Shown: one piece after another, positions 1-7,600 of the stretch
Layout: each line of letters opens with the position of its first letter
Position numbering within the stretch: position 1 is the first letter of the stretch
Assembly: GCA_051881635.1 (NCBI GenBank)
Contig: JBJEQG010000136.1
Location: 1 to 10,547 of the forward strand
Source of the DNA: JBJEQG01 sp051881635
Lineage (GTDB): Bacteria; Bacillota; Clostridia; Oscillospirales; Acutalibacteraceae
Length of the DNA stretch: 10,547 nt
Direction: 5' to 3'
The notes under the pieces: generated by a model
Told to the model about the DNA's origin: nothing
Databases searched by the model: none
The model's input: only the letters and a program-made list of their open reading frames with translations
Made by a program: the position numbers and the translations under genes

Positions 1-335
1 TCAAAAGTCTGGTCGCTGATAATATGTTCAATACGGCAAGCGTCCTGTTCGGCTGTTACACTGTCAACGCCGATACAGATTAAGTAGGAAGTCAAAGTTT
101 TGTGACGGTTATAAATCTTTTCGGCAAGCGTTTCGCCTTTGTCGGTCAAAGTGATATAACCTGCACCGTCAACATAAATATAACCGTTGCTTTTCAATAC
201 GCTGACCGCTCGGCTGATACTCGGTTTTGTATAACCTAATTCTCTTGCAATATCAATGGAACGCACCATTTTATTGCGTTCTTGAAGAATTAAAATTGTT
301 TCCAAATAATTTTCGCCTGATTCTTGAATTTTCAT
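1..335 (-). CDS. DtxR/MntR-family metal-dependent transcriptional repressor (partial, 3' end outside window)
   Basis: The minus strand reads from an ATG at 335 for 111 codons without a stop and leaves the window, so only the N-terminal part is present. The protein starts MKIQESGENYLETI. It has a winged helix-turn-helix (about residues 24-65, including SIDIARELGYTKPSISRAV) and then the dimerisation/metal helices with RHKTLTSYL (H78) and DACRIEHIISD (C100, E103, H104). That order is typical of iron/manganese-dependent repressors, which bind DNA when loaded with metal and shut down metal uptake genes. Aligned by eye, C100/E103/H104 match the primary-site C102/E105/H106 of DtxR, while N9 sits where DtxR has Met10 and MntR has Asp8, so the metal preference cannot be read off. 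The start is supported by GAGGTGA four bases upstream. The gene diverges from tatD. Family assignment is firm; iron versus manganese is open. Confidence 0.9.
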   Translation of the reverse strand, partial: MKIQESGENYLETILILQERNKMVRSIDIARELGYTKPSISRAVSVLKSNGYIYVDGAGYITLTDKGETLAEKIYNRHKTLTSYLICIGVDSVTAEQDACRIEHIISDQTF

Positions 336-385
336 TCAGTCACCTCATTTTTATATAAAACGATTTTGGTAATTATATGAAAATT

Positions 386-414
386 ATTATAACATACCTT
401 TCCTTTTTTTGCAA
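386..414 (-). promoter_or_regulatory. Predicted sigma-A promoter of the DtxR-family gene
   Basis: On the minus strand there is a TTGCAA -35 (414-409), a 17-bp spacer and a perfect TATAAT -10 (391-386). A TG one base before the -10 makes it an extended -10 element. Transcription would start near 379, giving a leader of about 44 nt before the ATG at 335. A 12-bp palindrome TTTTATATAAAA (349-360) lies in that leader, but it may only reflect local AT richness. Confidence 0.65.
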
Positions 415-454
415 GTTTTTCTAAAATCCGCAAATTGTTTCTTCTTTGGAATTG

Positions 455-483
455 TTGACAAGTTCATAATGCCAATTTATAAT
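455..483 (+). promoter_or_regulatory. Consensus sigma-A promoter of the tatD-SDR-hisS operon
   Basis: TTGACA (455-460), exactly 17 bp, then TATAAT (478-483): both hexamers match the housekeeping consensus at all six positions. Transcription would start near 490, leaving about 42 nt of leader before the tatD ATG. That is too short for a T-box, so hisS is not controlled by one from here. This should be a strong, probably constitutive promoter. Confidence 0.85.
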
Positions 484-531
484 AGAGAGTAGAGTTTTTT
501 AATGACATAGGAGAAAAGCGGTGATTAAGAT

Positions 532-1305
532 ATGATTTTTGATACACACGCCCATTATGACGATAAAAAATTTGACGGTGACCGTTCGGAATTATTATAT
601 ACCCTACCGACACAAGGTGTTGACCGCATTGTAAATCAGGGAACAAGTTTGGAAACCTCCCGTCAAAGTTTGCTTTTGGCGGAAAAGTATGATTACATCT
701 ATGCGGCTGTCGGTGTTCACCCCGAATGTCTGGACACCGTACAAGATGATACACTTGAACAAATTGCCGCTTTGGCTCAACACCCAAAGGCAGTTGCTAT
801 CGGTGAAATCGGTTTGGACTATTATTATGAGGATATTCCAAGAGATTTACAGCAAAGCATTTTTGAAAGCCAATTAGCCCTTTCCAAAGAGCTTAATATG
901 CCTGTCACGGTACATGACCGTGAGGCTCACGGCGATACGCTTGCCCTCTTAAAAAAATATAAGCCCAAAGGAATTGTCCACTGTTTTTCAGGCAGTGTTG
1001 AAATGGCTCGTGAAATTATTAAGTTGGGAATGTATATCGGTATCGGCGGCGTAATTACATTCAAAAACGCCCGAAAAACGGTTGAAGTCGTACAGGATAT
1101 TCCACTTGAACGCCTTGTTTTGGAAACAGACGCTCCCTATTTAGCACCTGTACCATTTCGTGGCAAACGCTGTGATTCTTCAATGATTCGTTATACCGCA
1201 CAAACTATTGCCGATATTCTTAACCGTCCCGTTGAAGATATATTAAGAATAACCCGTCAAAATGCATTTGCGGTTTATGAGATTACGGAGGAAAACAGCC
1301 TATGA
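532..1305 (+). CDS. tatD: TatD-family metal-dependent hydrolase (3'-5' DNase type)
   Basis: A 257-residue protein, the usual length for TatD enzymes, which are metal-dependent TIM-barrel nucleases of the amidohydrolase superfamily acting in the cytoplasm on DNA ends. The metal ligands are visible in order: the N-terminal HxH in DTHAHYDD (H6, H8), E92 in GEIGLDYYYE, H128 in VTVHDRE, H150 in IVHCFSG, and D200 in LETDAPYLAP. GVHPE at 61-65 is also typical. No active-site residue is missing. The ATG at 532 is the first possible start in frame, since a TAA lies at 526-528, and it begins exactly at the conserved MIFDTHAHYD. GGTGA at 520-524 is a usable ribosome binding site; a better AGGAG (509-513) is spaced for a GTG at 521 instead. 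It is the first gene of the operon, and its TGA overlaps the next start as ATGA, suggesting coupled translation. Confidence 0.95.
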   Translation: MIFDTHAHYDDKKFDGDRSELLYTLPTQGVDRIVNQGTSLETSRQSLLLAEKYDYIYAAVGVHPECLDTVQDDTLEQIAALAQHPKAVAIGEIGLDYYYEDIPRDLQQSIFESQLALSKELNMPVTVHDREAHGDTLALLKKYKPKGIVHCFSGSVEMAREIIKLGMYIGIGGVITFKNARKTVEVVQDIPLERLVLETDAPYLAPVPFRGKRCDSSMIRYTAQTIADILNRPVEDILRITRQNAFAVYEITEENSL

Positions 1306-2057
1306 AAGCAGTGATTACAGGGGCAAGCTCCGGAATTGGCAGAGATATGGCGAGAGTGTTGGCATATAAAGGCTGGCAGGTTTTTTTAGTGGCACGAAAC
1401 ACCGAAAAAATGTTGGAACTTCAAACGGAACTCGGAAACAATGCCAAATGTATTCGTTGTGATGTATCCAACAAAGACGAATGTGAAAGTCTGTACCAGA
1501 TTTTATCAGGTGAACAGGTAGATATGCTTGTTAACTGTGCAGGTTTTGGTCTATGCGGTCATTTTGTTACTACCGATTTAGACACCGAACTCAATATGAT
1601 TGATACCAACATAAAGGCTGTCCATATTTTAACCAAATTGTTTTTGAAAGATTTTCAGAAACGCAACCATGGTTATATTCTCAATGTTGCCTCTATTGCA
1701 GGCTTTATGCCCGGTCCTATGATGGCAACATATTATGCCTCGAAAAACTATGTTGTCAGTTTGACGGAGGCAATTTATACGGAATTGAAAAAACGACACA
1801 GTAATGTTAAAATCAGCGTTTTTTGTCCCGGTCCTGTTAATACAAACTTCAATCGGGTTGCTGATGTCAAATTTGCCATAAAGGGTATTGACAGCCGTTA
1901 TGCCGCCCAATATGCGATTGAAAAAGCACTCAAAGGCAAGACCGTTATAATTCCGACATTAAAAATAAAGTTGACACGATTTGGTGTGCGTCTGCTCCCC
2001 GACAAAGCGGTTTCCGCAATTTGTTATCGTATACAGCACCGCAAAAAATACCGTTGA
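1302..2057 (+). CDS. Short-chain dehydrogenase/reductase (classical SDR)
   Basis: A 251-residue NAD(P)-dependent oxidoreductase with a Rossmann fold. The signature motifs are in place: TGASSGIG (residues 6-13, cofactor binding), D54 in RCDVS, NCAG (78-81), catalytic S131 in NVASIAG, the YxxxK pair Y144/K148 in YYASK, and PGPVNT after strand 6. R32 after the second strand (VARN) hints at NADP(H) preference. The sequence resembles the broad DltE/YqjQ-like group (COG0300), in which substrates are mostly unknown, so no substrate is claimed. The start ATG overlaps the tatD stop by ATGA and has GGAGG at 1287-1291, ten bases upstream. hisS follows after 22 nt, so all three genes are probably on one transcript. 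Why a reductase sits between tatD and hisS is not evident from the sequence. Confidence 0.92.
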   Translation: MKAVITGASSGIGRDMARVLAYKGWQVFLVARNTEKMLELQTELGNNAKCIRCDVSNKDECESLYQILSGEQVDMLVNCAGFGLCGHFVTTDLDTELNMIDTNIKAVHILTKLFLKDFQKRNHGYILNVASIAGFMPGPMMATYYASKNYVVSLTEAIYTELKKRHSNVKISVFCPGPVNTNFNRVADVKFAIKGIDSRYAAQYAIEKALKGKTVIIPTLKIKLTRFGVRLLPDKAVSAICYRIQHRKKYR

Positions 2058-2079
2058 TATTAAGAAAGGATTAAAACAA

Positions 2080-3219
2080 ATGGAACTTATTACAAAATCC
2101 GTCAAAGGCACACAGGACATTCTCCCCAAAGACAGCTATAAATGGCAGTTTGTTGAGGATATTATGAGAAGTGAGGCACAGTCCTACAATTATAAGGAAA
2201 TCCGCACACCTGTTTTTGAGAATACGGAACTTTTCTGCCGTTCAGTCGGAAATACAACCGATGTTGTTCAAAAGGAAATGTACACTTTCCGAACAAAAGG
2301 CGATGATACAATTACACTTCGTCCCGAAGGTACGGCGGGTGCGGCAAGAGCCATTCTTGAAAACGGTGTTTATAATGACGGCTATCCGATTAAAACTTAC
2401 TATATTACTTCATGCTATCGTTACGAAAAACCCGAAAAAGGGCGTTTGAGAGAATTTCACCAATTTGGCATAGAAATGTACGGTACAGCCTCTTATTTGG
2501 CAGACGCTGAAATTATCAGCGTGGCAAACTCTATATTTGAGCGTTTAGGTATTCGTGACCTTTCTTTGGAAATTAACTCTATCGGCTGTCCGACTTGCCG
2601 TACCAACTATCATAAGGCACTCCGTTCTTACTTTGAGGCTTATAAAGGAGATTTGTGTGAAACCTGTCTTTCCCGTTTGGAGCGTAACCCGATGAGAATT
2701 TTGGACTGTAAAAGTCCCGTATGTTCCAAAATTGCCGAAAAAGCCCCNNNNNNNNNNNNNNNNNNNNNNNNNNNNNNNNNNNNNNNNNNNNNNNNNNNNN
2801 NNNNNNNNNNNNNNNNNNNNNNNNNNNNNNNNNNNNNNNNNNNNNNNCTGCTTATGGACGCTCAGGGAATTGAAATTCCTCAGCCCGACCCTTGCAGTGT
2901 TTATTTTGCAAGTTTGGGAGAAAAAGCTCAGTTAAAGGCTTTTCAGTTAGCGTCAAGTGTTCGTGAATCGATGTTAAGTGCCGAATGTGATATTGTTGGC
3001 AGAAGTTTGAAAGCCCAAATGAAATATGCGGATAAAATTGGAGCGGTCTTTACAATGGTTCTCGGTGACAGCGAACTTGAAAACAACTGTGCAAAGCTGA
3101 AAAACATGAAAACAGGCGAACAAATTGAAATGCCGCTTGATGATACATTTATTGACAAGTTCATTGAACTTTATTTGGCTCATTGTGGCAGCGGTATTGC
3201 TTTGCCGAACGAGGAATAA
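2080..3219 (+). CDS. hisS: Histidine-tRNA ligase (HisRS), interrupted by an assembly gap
   Basis: A class II aminoacyl-tRNA synthetase that charges tRNA-His. Visible parts are SVKGTQDILP near the N-terminus, motif 1 (EIRTPVFE, residues 40-47), TLRPEGTA (79-86), motif 2 (CYRYEKPEKGRLREF with R114), a Cys-rich insertion (C170, C173, C193, C196, C210, C215) common in clostridial HisRS, and the C-terminal anticodon-binding domain (including SLKAQMKYADKIGAVF). The run of Ns removes the part that should hold the histidine-specific LVRGLDYY and GGGRYD motifs and most of motif 3, so these cannot be confirmed. As written it is 379 codons with 34 unknown; the real protein should be near 430. The ATG at 2080 is chosen because AAAGGA lies nine bases upstream and the homologous N-terminus begins there; the in-frame ATG at 1981 lies inside the SDR gene. 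aspS, its frequent partner in Firmicutes, does not follow. Confidence 0.95.
   Translation: MELITKSVKGTQDILPKDSYKWQFVEDIMRSEAQSYNYKEIRTPVFENTELFCRSVGNTTDVVQKEMYTFRTKGDDTITLRPEGTAGAARAILENGVYNDGYPIKTYYITSCYRYEKPEKGRLREFHQFGIEMYGTASYLADAEIISVANSIFERLGIRDLSLEINSIGCPTCRTNYHKALRSYFEAYKGDLCETCLSRLERNPMRILDCKSPVCSKIAEKAXXXXXXXXXXXXXXXXXXXXXXXXXXXXXXXXXXLLMDAQGIEIPQPDPCSVYFASLGEKAQLKAFQLASSVRESMLSAECDIVGRSLKAQMKYADKIGAVFTMVLGDSELENNCAKLKNMKTGEQIEMPLDDTFIDKFIELYLAHCGSGIALPNEE
2748..2847. other. Assembly gap of 100 Ns inside hisS
   Basis: Exactly 100 unknown bases, the conventional placeholder for a gap of unknown size. By comparison with a typical HisRS (B. subtilis, recalled), about 90 residues separate the flanking residues EKAP and LLMDAQG, so roughly 270 nt are probably missing. 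Coordinates after this point are likely shifted relative to the true chromosome. Confidence 0.97.
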
Positions 3220-3224
3220 AAATT

Positions 3225-3260
3225 ATCCCCTAATTTCAATCTGAAATTAGGGGATTTTTT
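3225..3260 (+). terminator. Strong rho-independent terminator after hisS
   Basis: A perfect 14-bp stem (ATCCCCTAATTTCA at 3225-3238 pairing with 3242-3255), a three-base loop and a run of six Ts (3255-3260), starting five bases after the hisS stop. It ends the tatD-SDR-hisS transcript. Confidence 0.93.
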
Positions 3261-3286
3261 AACTAAAAGAAAATTAAAGTGATAAA

Positions 3287-3320
3287 CACGAACTGATCAG
3301 GCAAGCAGTTCGTGCTTTTT
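3287..3320. terminator. Second hairpin, probable terminator of the convergent membrane-protein gene
   Basis: CACGAACTG (3287-3295) pairs with CAGTTCGTG (3306-3314) around a 10-base loop. On the plus strand it is followed by CTTTTT. On the minus strand, where it lies just after the stop of the 3331-4242 gene, the tail is the weaker TTTATC. It probably acts on the minus-strand transcript and as a backstop for hisS. Confidence 0.65.
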
Positions 3321-3330
3321 ATGTGTTTAA

Positions 3331-4242
3331 TTATCTTCTATAAATTTTATTCATAAAGTTCATATATCTCAATTCAGCATTGGTTTGTTCTTGATTATAT
3401 ATTGATATTTCAGAATTATCAACCAACCTTTGTATTTGGTCGTTGTTTTTTAGAACCCTTTGAGAAAGATTTTCTGTACTTGCCACCAACTTACTTATAG
3501 TCGCATTTGTTCTCCTCTGTACTTCTATAAAAGTATCAAGTTTTTTGATTATAATTTCTGTGTTAGCTATAATTTTGTCTAACCTTTTTTCGCTTTCAAA
3601 TATATTATATGCACCAGTATCCCCTGTTGAAGGGTCAAAACTTAAACTGCGTGTACGCCCTGTTCGATAATATTCGTATATTGAGGAAACCGGAACAAGT
3701 CCCCAATATTTCTCATCTAAAATACCATAATTGTATAATTCTTGTAATCGTGATTTAGTTTCTTTATATTTTACATACAGTTTTTGGTATTCGATAGAAA
3801 TCAATTCTTTTTGTCTGTTTTCATTATTTACACGCATCTTATCATTTGCCACAGTCTGATTATATTTTTGCAGTTCACAATTGTAATCGTTATTTACAGA
3901 TATTCTTTTCACCATATAACGTATAAAATATATAGTGAAAAATACAACCATGGCTGCAAGAAATCCAAATATTCCACCTTTTATAATTACATCGAGAGTA
4001 GGAATACCAGTTATTATTATTACAACAAATGTAATGATCATTGCGATAGTACCTAAAACACCTTCTAATGTATGATCGAATATTATATAACCTTTCTGTG
4101 GCATATTAAATTTTCGTGGAACAGCAAGGGCATTATATTTACTATTGATCTGCTTTAAAGTCTGCTCTTGAATATAAATATTTCTCTCTAAATCAAGTAC
4201 AATTTCTAAGTACTTTTTTGTATTCTCATACGATAAAGACAT
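3331..4242 (-). CDS. Uncharacterised two-helix membrane protein with coiled coils
   Basis: A 303-residue protein of unknown function. A charged, helical N-terminus (1-50) precedes two hydrophobic segments (about 61-80 and 88-108) separated by a short turn, so the long C-terminal part is probably on the same side of the membrane as the N-terminus. Residues 118-172 and 215-275 are polar, heptad-like and probably coiled coil. Between them is a compact motif, WGLVPVSSIYEYYRTGR...GAYNIFESEKR (180-220). From memory, a similar IYEYxxxGR...GAYNxYExE signature recurs in unnamed proteins of gut Firmicutes, but no function is known to me. There is no signal peptide and no catalytic motif. AAGGAAG seven bases upstream supports the start. 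The gene is divergent from a small XRE regulator and shares a palindromic operator with it. Its base composition is visibly richer in A+T than hisS and purL. Confidence 0.85.
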   Translation of the reverse strand: MSLSYENTKKYLEIVLDLERNIYIQEQTLKQINSKYNALAVPRKFNMPQKGYIIFDHTLEGVLGTIAMIITFVVIIITGIPTLDVIIKGGIFGFLAAMVVFFTIYFIRYMVKRISVNNDYNCELQKYNQTVANDKMRVNNENRQKELISIEYQKLYVKYKETKSRLQELYNYGILDEKYWGLVPVSSIYEYYRTGRTRSLSFDPSTGDTGAYNIFESEKRLDKIIANTEIIIKKLDTFIEVQRRTNATISKLVASTENLSQRVLKNNDQIQRLVDNSEISIYNQEQTNAELRYMNFMNKIYRR

Positions 4243-4271
4243 ATTTTTTCTTCCTTTTCAATAACACAAAG

Positions 4272-4295
4272 TTTTGCACCTATATAGGTGCAAAA
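4272..4295. promoter_or_regulatory. Perfect 24-bp palindrome, probable operator of the divergent XRE regulator
   Basis: The half-site TTTTGCACCTAT is followed directly by its exact reverse complement, with no spacer and no mismatch. The core is GCACCTATATAGGTGC. It lies between two divergent genes, covers the predicted -35 of the regulator gene, and falls at the predicted transcription start of the membrane-protein gene. That is where an autoregulating dimeric HTH repressor would bind. Without a T tract and with no loop, it is unlikely to be a terminator. Confidence 0.75.
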
Positions 4296-4302
4296 TAATA
4301 AT
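4274..4302 (+). promoter_or_regulatory. Predicted promoter of the small XRE regulator
   Basis: TTGCAC (4274-4279), 17 bp, AATAAT (4297-4302, five of six consensus bases). The -35 lies inside the 24-bp palindrome, so a protein bound there would block RNA polymerase. Confidence 0.45.
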
Positions 4303-4326
4303 AACACATCTATAAAATTAAATCAA
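4298..4326 (-). promoter_or_regulatory. Predicted promoter of the membrane-protein gene
   Basis: On the minus strand, TTGATT (4326-4321), 17 bp, TATTAT (4303-4298, five of six). The palindrome begins two bases downstream of the -10 and so covers the expected start of transcription. Confidence 0.45.
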
Positions 4327-4363
4327 GCTTTTTCAAAATTTTTTTAAAAACAGGAGAGTTATC

Positions 4364-4588
4364 ATGAATATTGAGTATGAAAAGAAGCTTGGTAAAAACA
4401 TTCGCTCTTTGCGTGAAAGAGCAAACTTGACACAGGAATGTTTGTCTGCTCAAATGCAGTTAAATGGTTGTGATATAACAAGAAGTGCTTTGGCAAAAAT
4501 TGAAGTAGGTCAGCGTCATATTTACCCTGATGAGCTGAAACTCTTTAAGGAAATTCTAAACATAACCTTTGATGAATTATTTGTATAA
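4364..4588 (+). CDS. Small XRE-family helix-turn-helix regulator
   Basis: A 74-residue protein that is almost entirely one lambda-repressor-like HTH domain (residues 10-66: IRSLRERANLTQECLSAQMQ, then DITRSALAKIEVGQRHIYPDEL). It has no sensor or dimerisation domain beyond the fold, so it probably works as a simple dimeric DNA-binding protein. The recognition helix should be around ITRSALAKIE. AGGAG at 4352-4356, seven bases before the ATG, fixes the start. It sits opposite the two-helix membrane protein and has a perfect palindrome in its promoter, which makes negative autoregulation and joint control of the neighbour the most likely role. It ends at a hairpin shared with purL. Proteins of this type with the GCDITRSALAKIEVGQRH stretch are frequent in Clostridia and generally unstudied. 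Confidence 0.9.
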   Translation: MNIEYEKKLGKNIRSLRERANLTQECLSAQMQLNGCDITRSALAKIEVGQRHIYPDELKLFKEILNITFDELFV

Positions 4589-4589
4589 A

Positions 4590-4627
4590 AAAATGCACTG
4601 CCTGATTGATTTCAGACAGTGCATTTT
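4590..4627. terminator. Bidirectional terminator between the XRE gene and purL
   Basis: AAAATGCACTG (4590-4600) pairs with CAGTGCATTTT (4617-4627), with an inner CTGA/TCAG extension (4602-4605 with 4612-4615) after one mismatch. The arms supply a T-rich tail on either strand. It lies between two convergent genes whose stops are at 4588 and 4648, so it serves both. Confidence 0.85.
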
Positions 4628-4647
4628 ATTGTTATCAGAAATTGTGT

Positions 4648-7600
4648 TTATTTGAAATATTTTACGCCACTTTCAAACAAAAACTGATCTTTTGCAAACG
4701 GAACATTACCATAGAGGTTTGTGCCTTTACGCTCGGAGTGTCCCATTTTGCCGAGTACACGCCCGTCAGGACTTGTGATACCCTCAATCGCACAAACAGA
4801 ACCGTTTGTATTAAATTCCGTATTGTCGGACGGCTTGCCGTTTGTATCAACATACTGTGTAGCAATCTGTCCATTGGCAATCAACTGATCCAGCATTTCG
4901 TCTGTAACAACAAAACGACCTTCACCATGGGAAATCGGAATAGCGAACACATCACCCGCATTGACGGAGGACAACCACGGAGATTTTACGGAAGTTACAC
5001 GGGTATAAGCCATTCTTGAAATATGGCGTCCGATTGTGTTAAATGTCAAGGTCGGGTCATCAGCTTTCAAATCACGGATTTCGCCATACGGTACAAGTCC
5101 AAGTTTAATCAAGGCTTGGAAACCGTTGCAGATACCCAGCATTAAACCGTCACGATTCTTCAAAAGGTTATTAACAGCCTCAGAAACTCTCGGATTGCGG
5201 AATGTTGTCGCAATAAACTTACCCGAACCGTCCGGCTCGTCACCGCCTGAGAAACCGCCCGGCAGCATAATCATCTGTGCGGATTCAATCGCCTTTACCA
5301 TGCGTTCAATCGTTTCCTCAATATCAGACGGAGTCAGGTTCTTGACAATCAACAGTTCTGTTTCCGCACCAGCCTTTTCAAAGGCTCTTGCCGTATCAAC
5401 CTCACAGTTTGTACCGGGGAATACGGGGATAAATACCTTTGGTTTTGCTGTTTTGATAACGGGAGAAGAAGTATTACGCTCCGTATAAAGCGGAATATCT
5501 CTTGACATAGCAGGGCAGGCGGCTTTGGTCGGGAATACCTTTTCCAACTTGCCTGTCCATTCCGTAATCAATTCGTCAATCGCCAAAGCCGTACCATTAA
5601 CAACAATTGTGCTTTCCTCAGTCGTATAACCCAAATCATAGCTTGTTGTGCAAGAACAAAGTTCAGCACCCTCCGCTAATTCCAAAATCATAGAACCTGA
5701 TAACGGTGCAAACAGTTCTTTTGCGGTCAATTCCTTTTCAAAACGGAAACCAATCTTGTTGCCGAAACTCATACGGCATACAGCCGCCGCTGCACCACCT
5801 TCACGAACAACAGAGGCAGACAAAACTTTGCCGTCTTGCATAAGCTGATAAACAGCTTTATACATCTTTTTCAATTTTTCCCAATCGGGCATCAATGTTG
5901 CCTTATTTTCTGGCAACGGAACATATATAACCTTAGAACCCGCCTTCTTAAATGCGGCAGAAATTGTCTTTGATGCCTTTGTCATGGCAACGGCAAAGCT
6001 TACCAATGTCGGCGGTACATCAAGGTCTTCAAACGAACCTGACATACTATCCTTACCGCCAATGGACGGAATACCCATTTCAATTTGGGCGGTCATAGCA
6101 CCCAAAAGGGCAGCAGCCGGCTTGCCCCAACGGGACGGTACATCATGCAGTCTTTCAAAATACTCTTGGAATGTCAAACGGGCAGTTAACGGATTTGCAC
6201 CAATCGCCGCCAATTTGGACAACGACTCCGTAACGGCATAAGCCGCACCATGGAACGGACTCCAACGGGAAATACCCGGAATATAACCGAAACTCATTGC
6301 AGTGGCATCATCTGTTTCACCGTGCAGCAGCGGAATTTTTGCCGCCATAGCTTCCTCAGGTGTCAACTGTGTAACACCACCGAATGGCATTAAAACTGTT
6401 GCCGCACCGATACTTGAATCAAAACGCTCGGACAGACCTTTCTGTGAACAAACTTCCAAACGGGAAAGATTTGCTTTAAATGCTTCAGCCGTATCCATAC
6501 CTTCCAATGCCTTCGGCACATTATGACGATAGGAATTTTCGGCTTTTGGCGTGGAAATATAAGCCTTTGCACGCTGTGTAACGCCGTTCGTATTCAAAAA
6601 CTCACGGCTCAAATTAACAATCGTCTTGCCTCTCCAATTCAGCAAAAGACGGGGTTCTTCCGTAACAACGGCAACCGCAGTCGCTTCAAGGTTTTCCTCT
6701 CTTGCAGCCTTAATAAAAGCCTCAGTATCTTTAGGGTCAAGAACAACCGCCATTCTTTCCTGTGATTCGGAAATAGCCAATTCTGTGCCGTCCAAACCGT
6801 CATATTTCTTTGTAACTTTATCGAGGTCAACGGTCAAACCGTCTGCCAATTCACCGATGGCAACACATACGCCGCCTGCACCAAAGTCATTACAGCGTTT
6901 AATCATGTGGGCAATATCACCATTACGGAACAAACGCTGAATTTTGCGTTCTGTCGGCGGATTACCCTTTTGAACCTCAGCACCGCAAGTTTCGATTGAC
7001 TCCATTGTATGTGCCTTAGATGAACCGGTTGCACCGCCACAGCCGTCACGCCCTGTGCGTCCGCCCAAAAGTACAATGACATCGTTCGCTGACGGTACAC
7101 CACGAACAACATTCGATTTTGGAGAAGCACCGATAACAGCACCAATTTCCATTCTTTTTGCAACATAACCCTGGTCATAAATTTCCGTAACCTGACCTGT
7201 CGCCAAACCGATTTGGTTACCATAAGAGCTGTAACCCGCAGCCGCACCGGTTGTAATTTTACGGGACGGCAATTTTCCTGCCAAAGTCTGCTCAAACGGA
7301 ATTGTTGGGTCACCTGAACCGGTTACACGCATAGCCTGATAAACATAGGCACGACCTGAAAGCGGGTCACGGATTGCACCGCCCAAACAGGTTGCCGCAC
7401 CACCGAAAGGCTCAATTTCAGTCGGGTGATTGTGTGTTTCATTTTTGAATTGTACCAACCATTGTTCGGTTTTTCCGTCAATGGTTACAGGCACTTCGAT
7501 TGAACAGGCATTGATTTCGTCGCTGACATCTAAGTCGGGAATTAAACCTCTCTTTTTCAAGAGTTTCATGCCAATCAAAGCCATATCCATCAAAGAAACA

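Noticed and set aside
349..360. 12-bp palindrome TTTTATATAAAA in the leader of the DtxR-family gene, as a metal-box operator
   Set aside because: It is made only of A and T in an AT-rich stretch and does not match known DtxR or MntR boxes; chance is a sufficient explanation.
484..531. T-box or other tRNA-sensing leader ahead of the hisS operon
   Set aside because: The leader after the consensus promoter is only about 42 nt and contains no T-box sequence or specifier stem.
1981..2079. Upstream in-frame extension of hisS to an ATG at 1981
   Set aside because: It lies inside the SDR coding region, adds 33 residues unlike HisRS, and the ATG at 2080 has a good AAAGGA site and the expected N-terminus.
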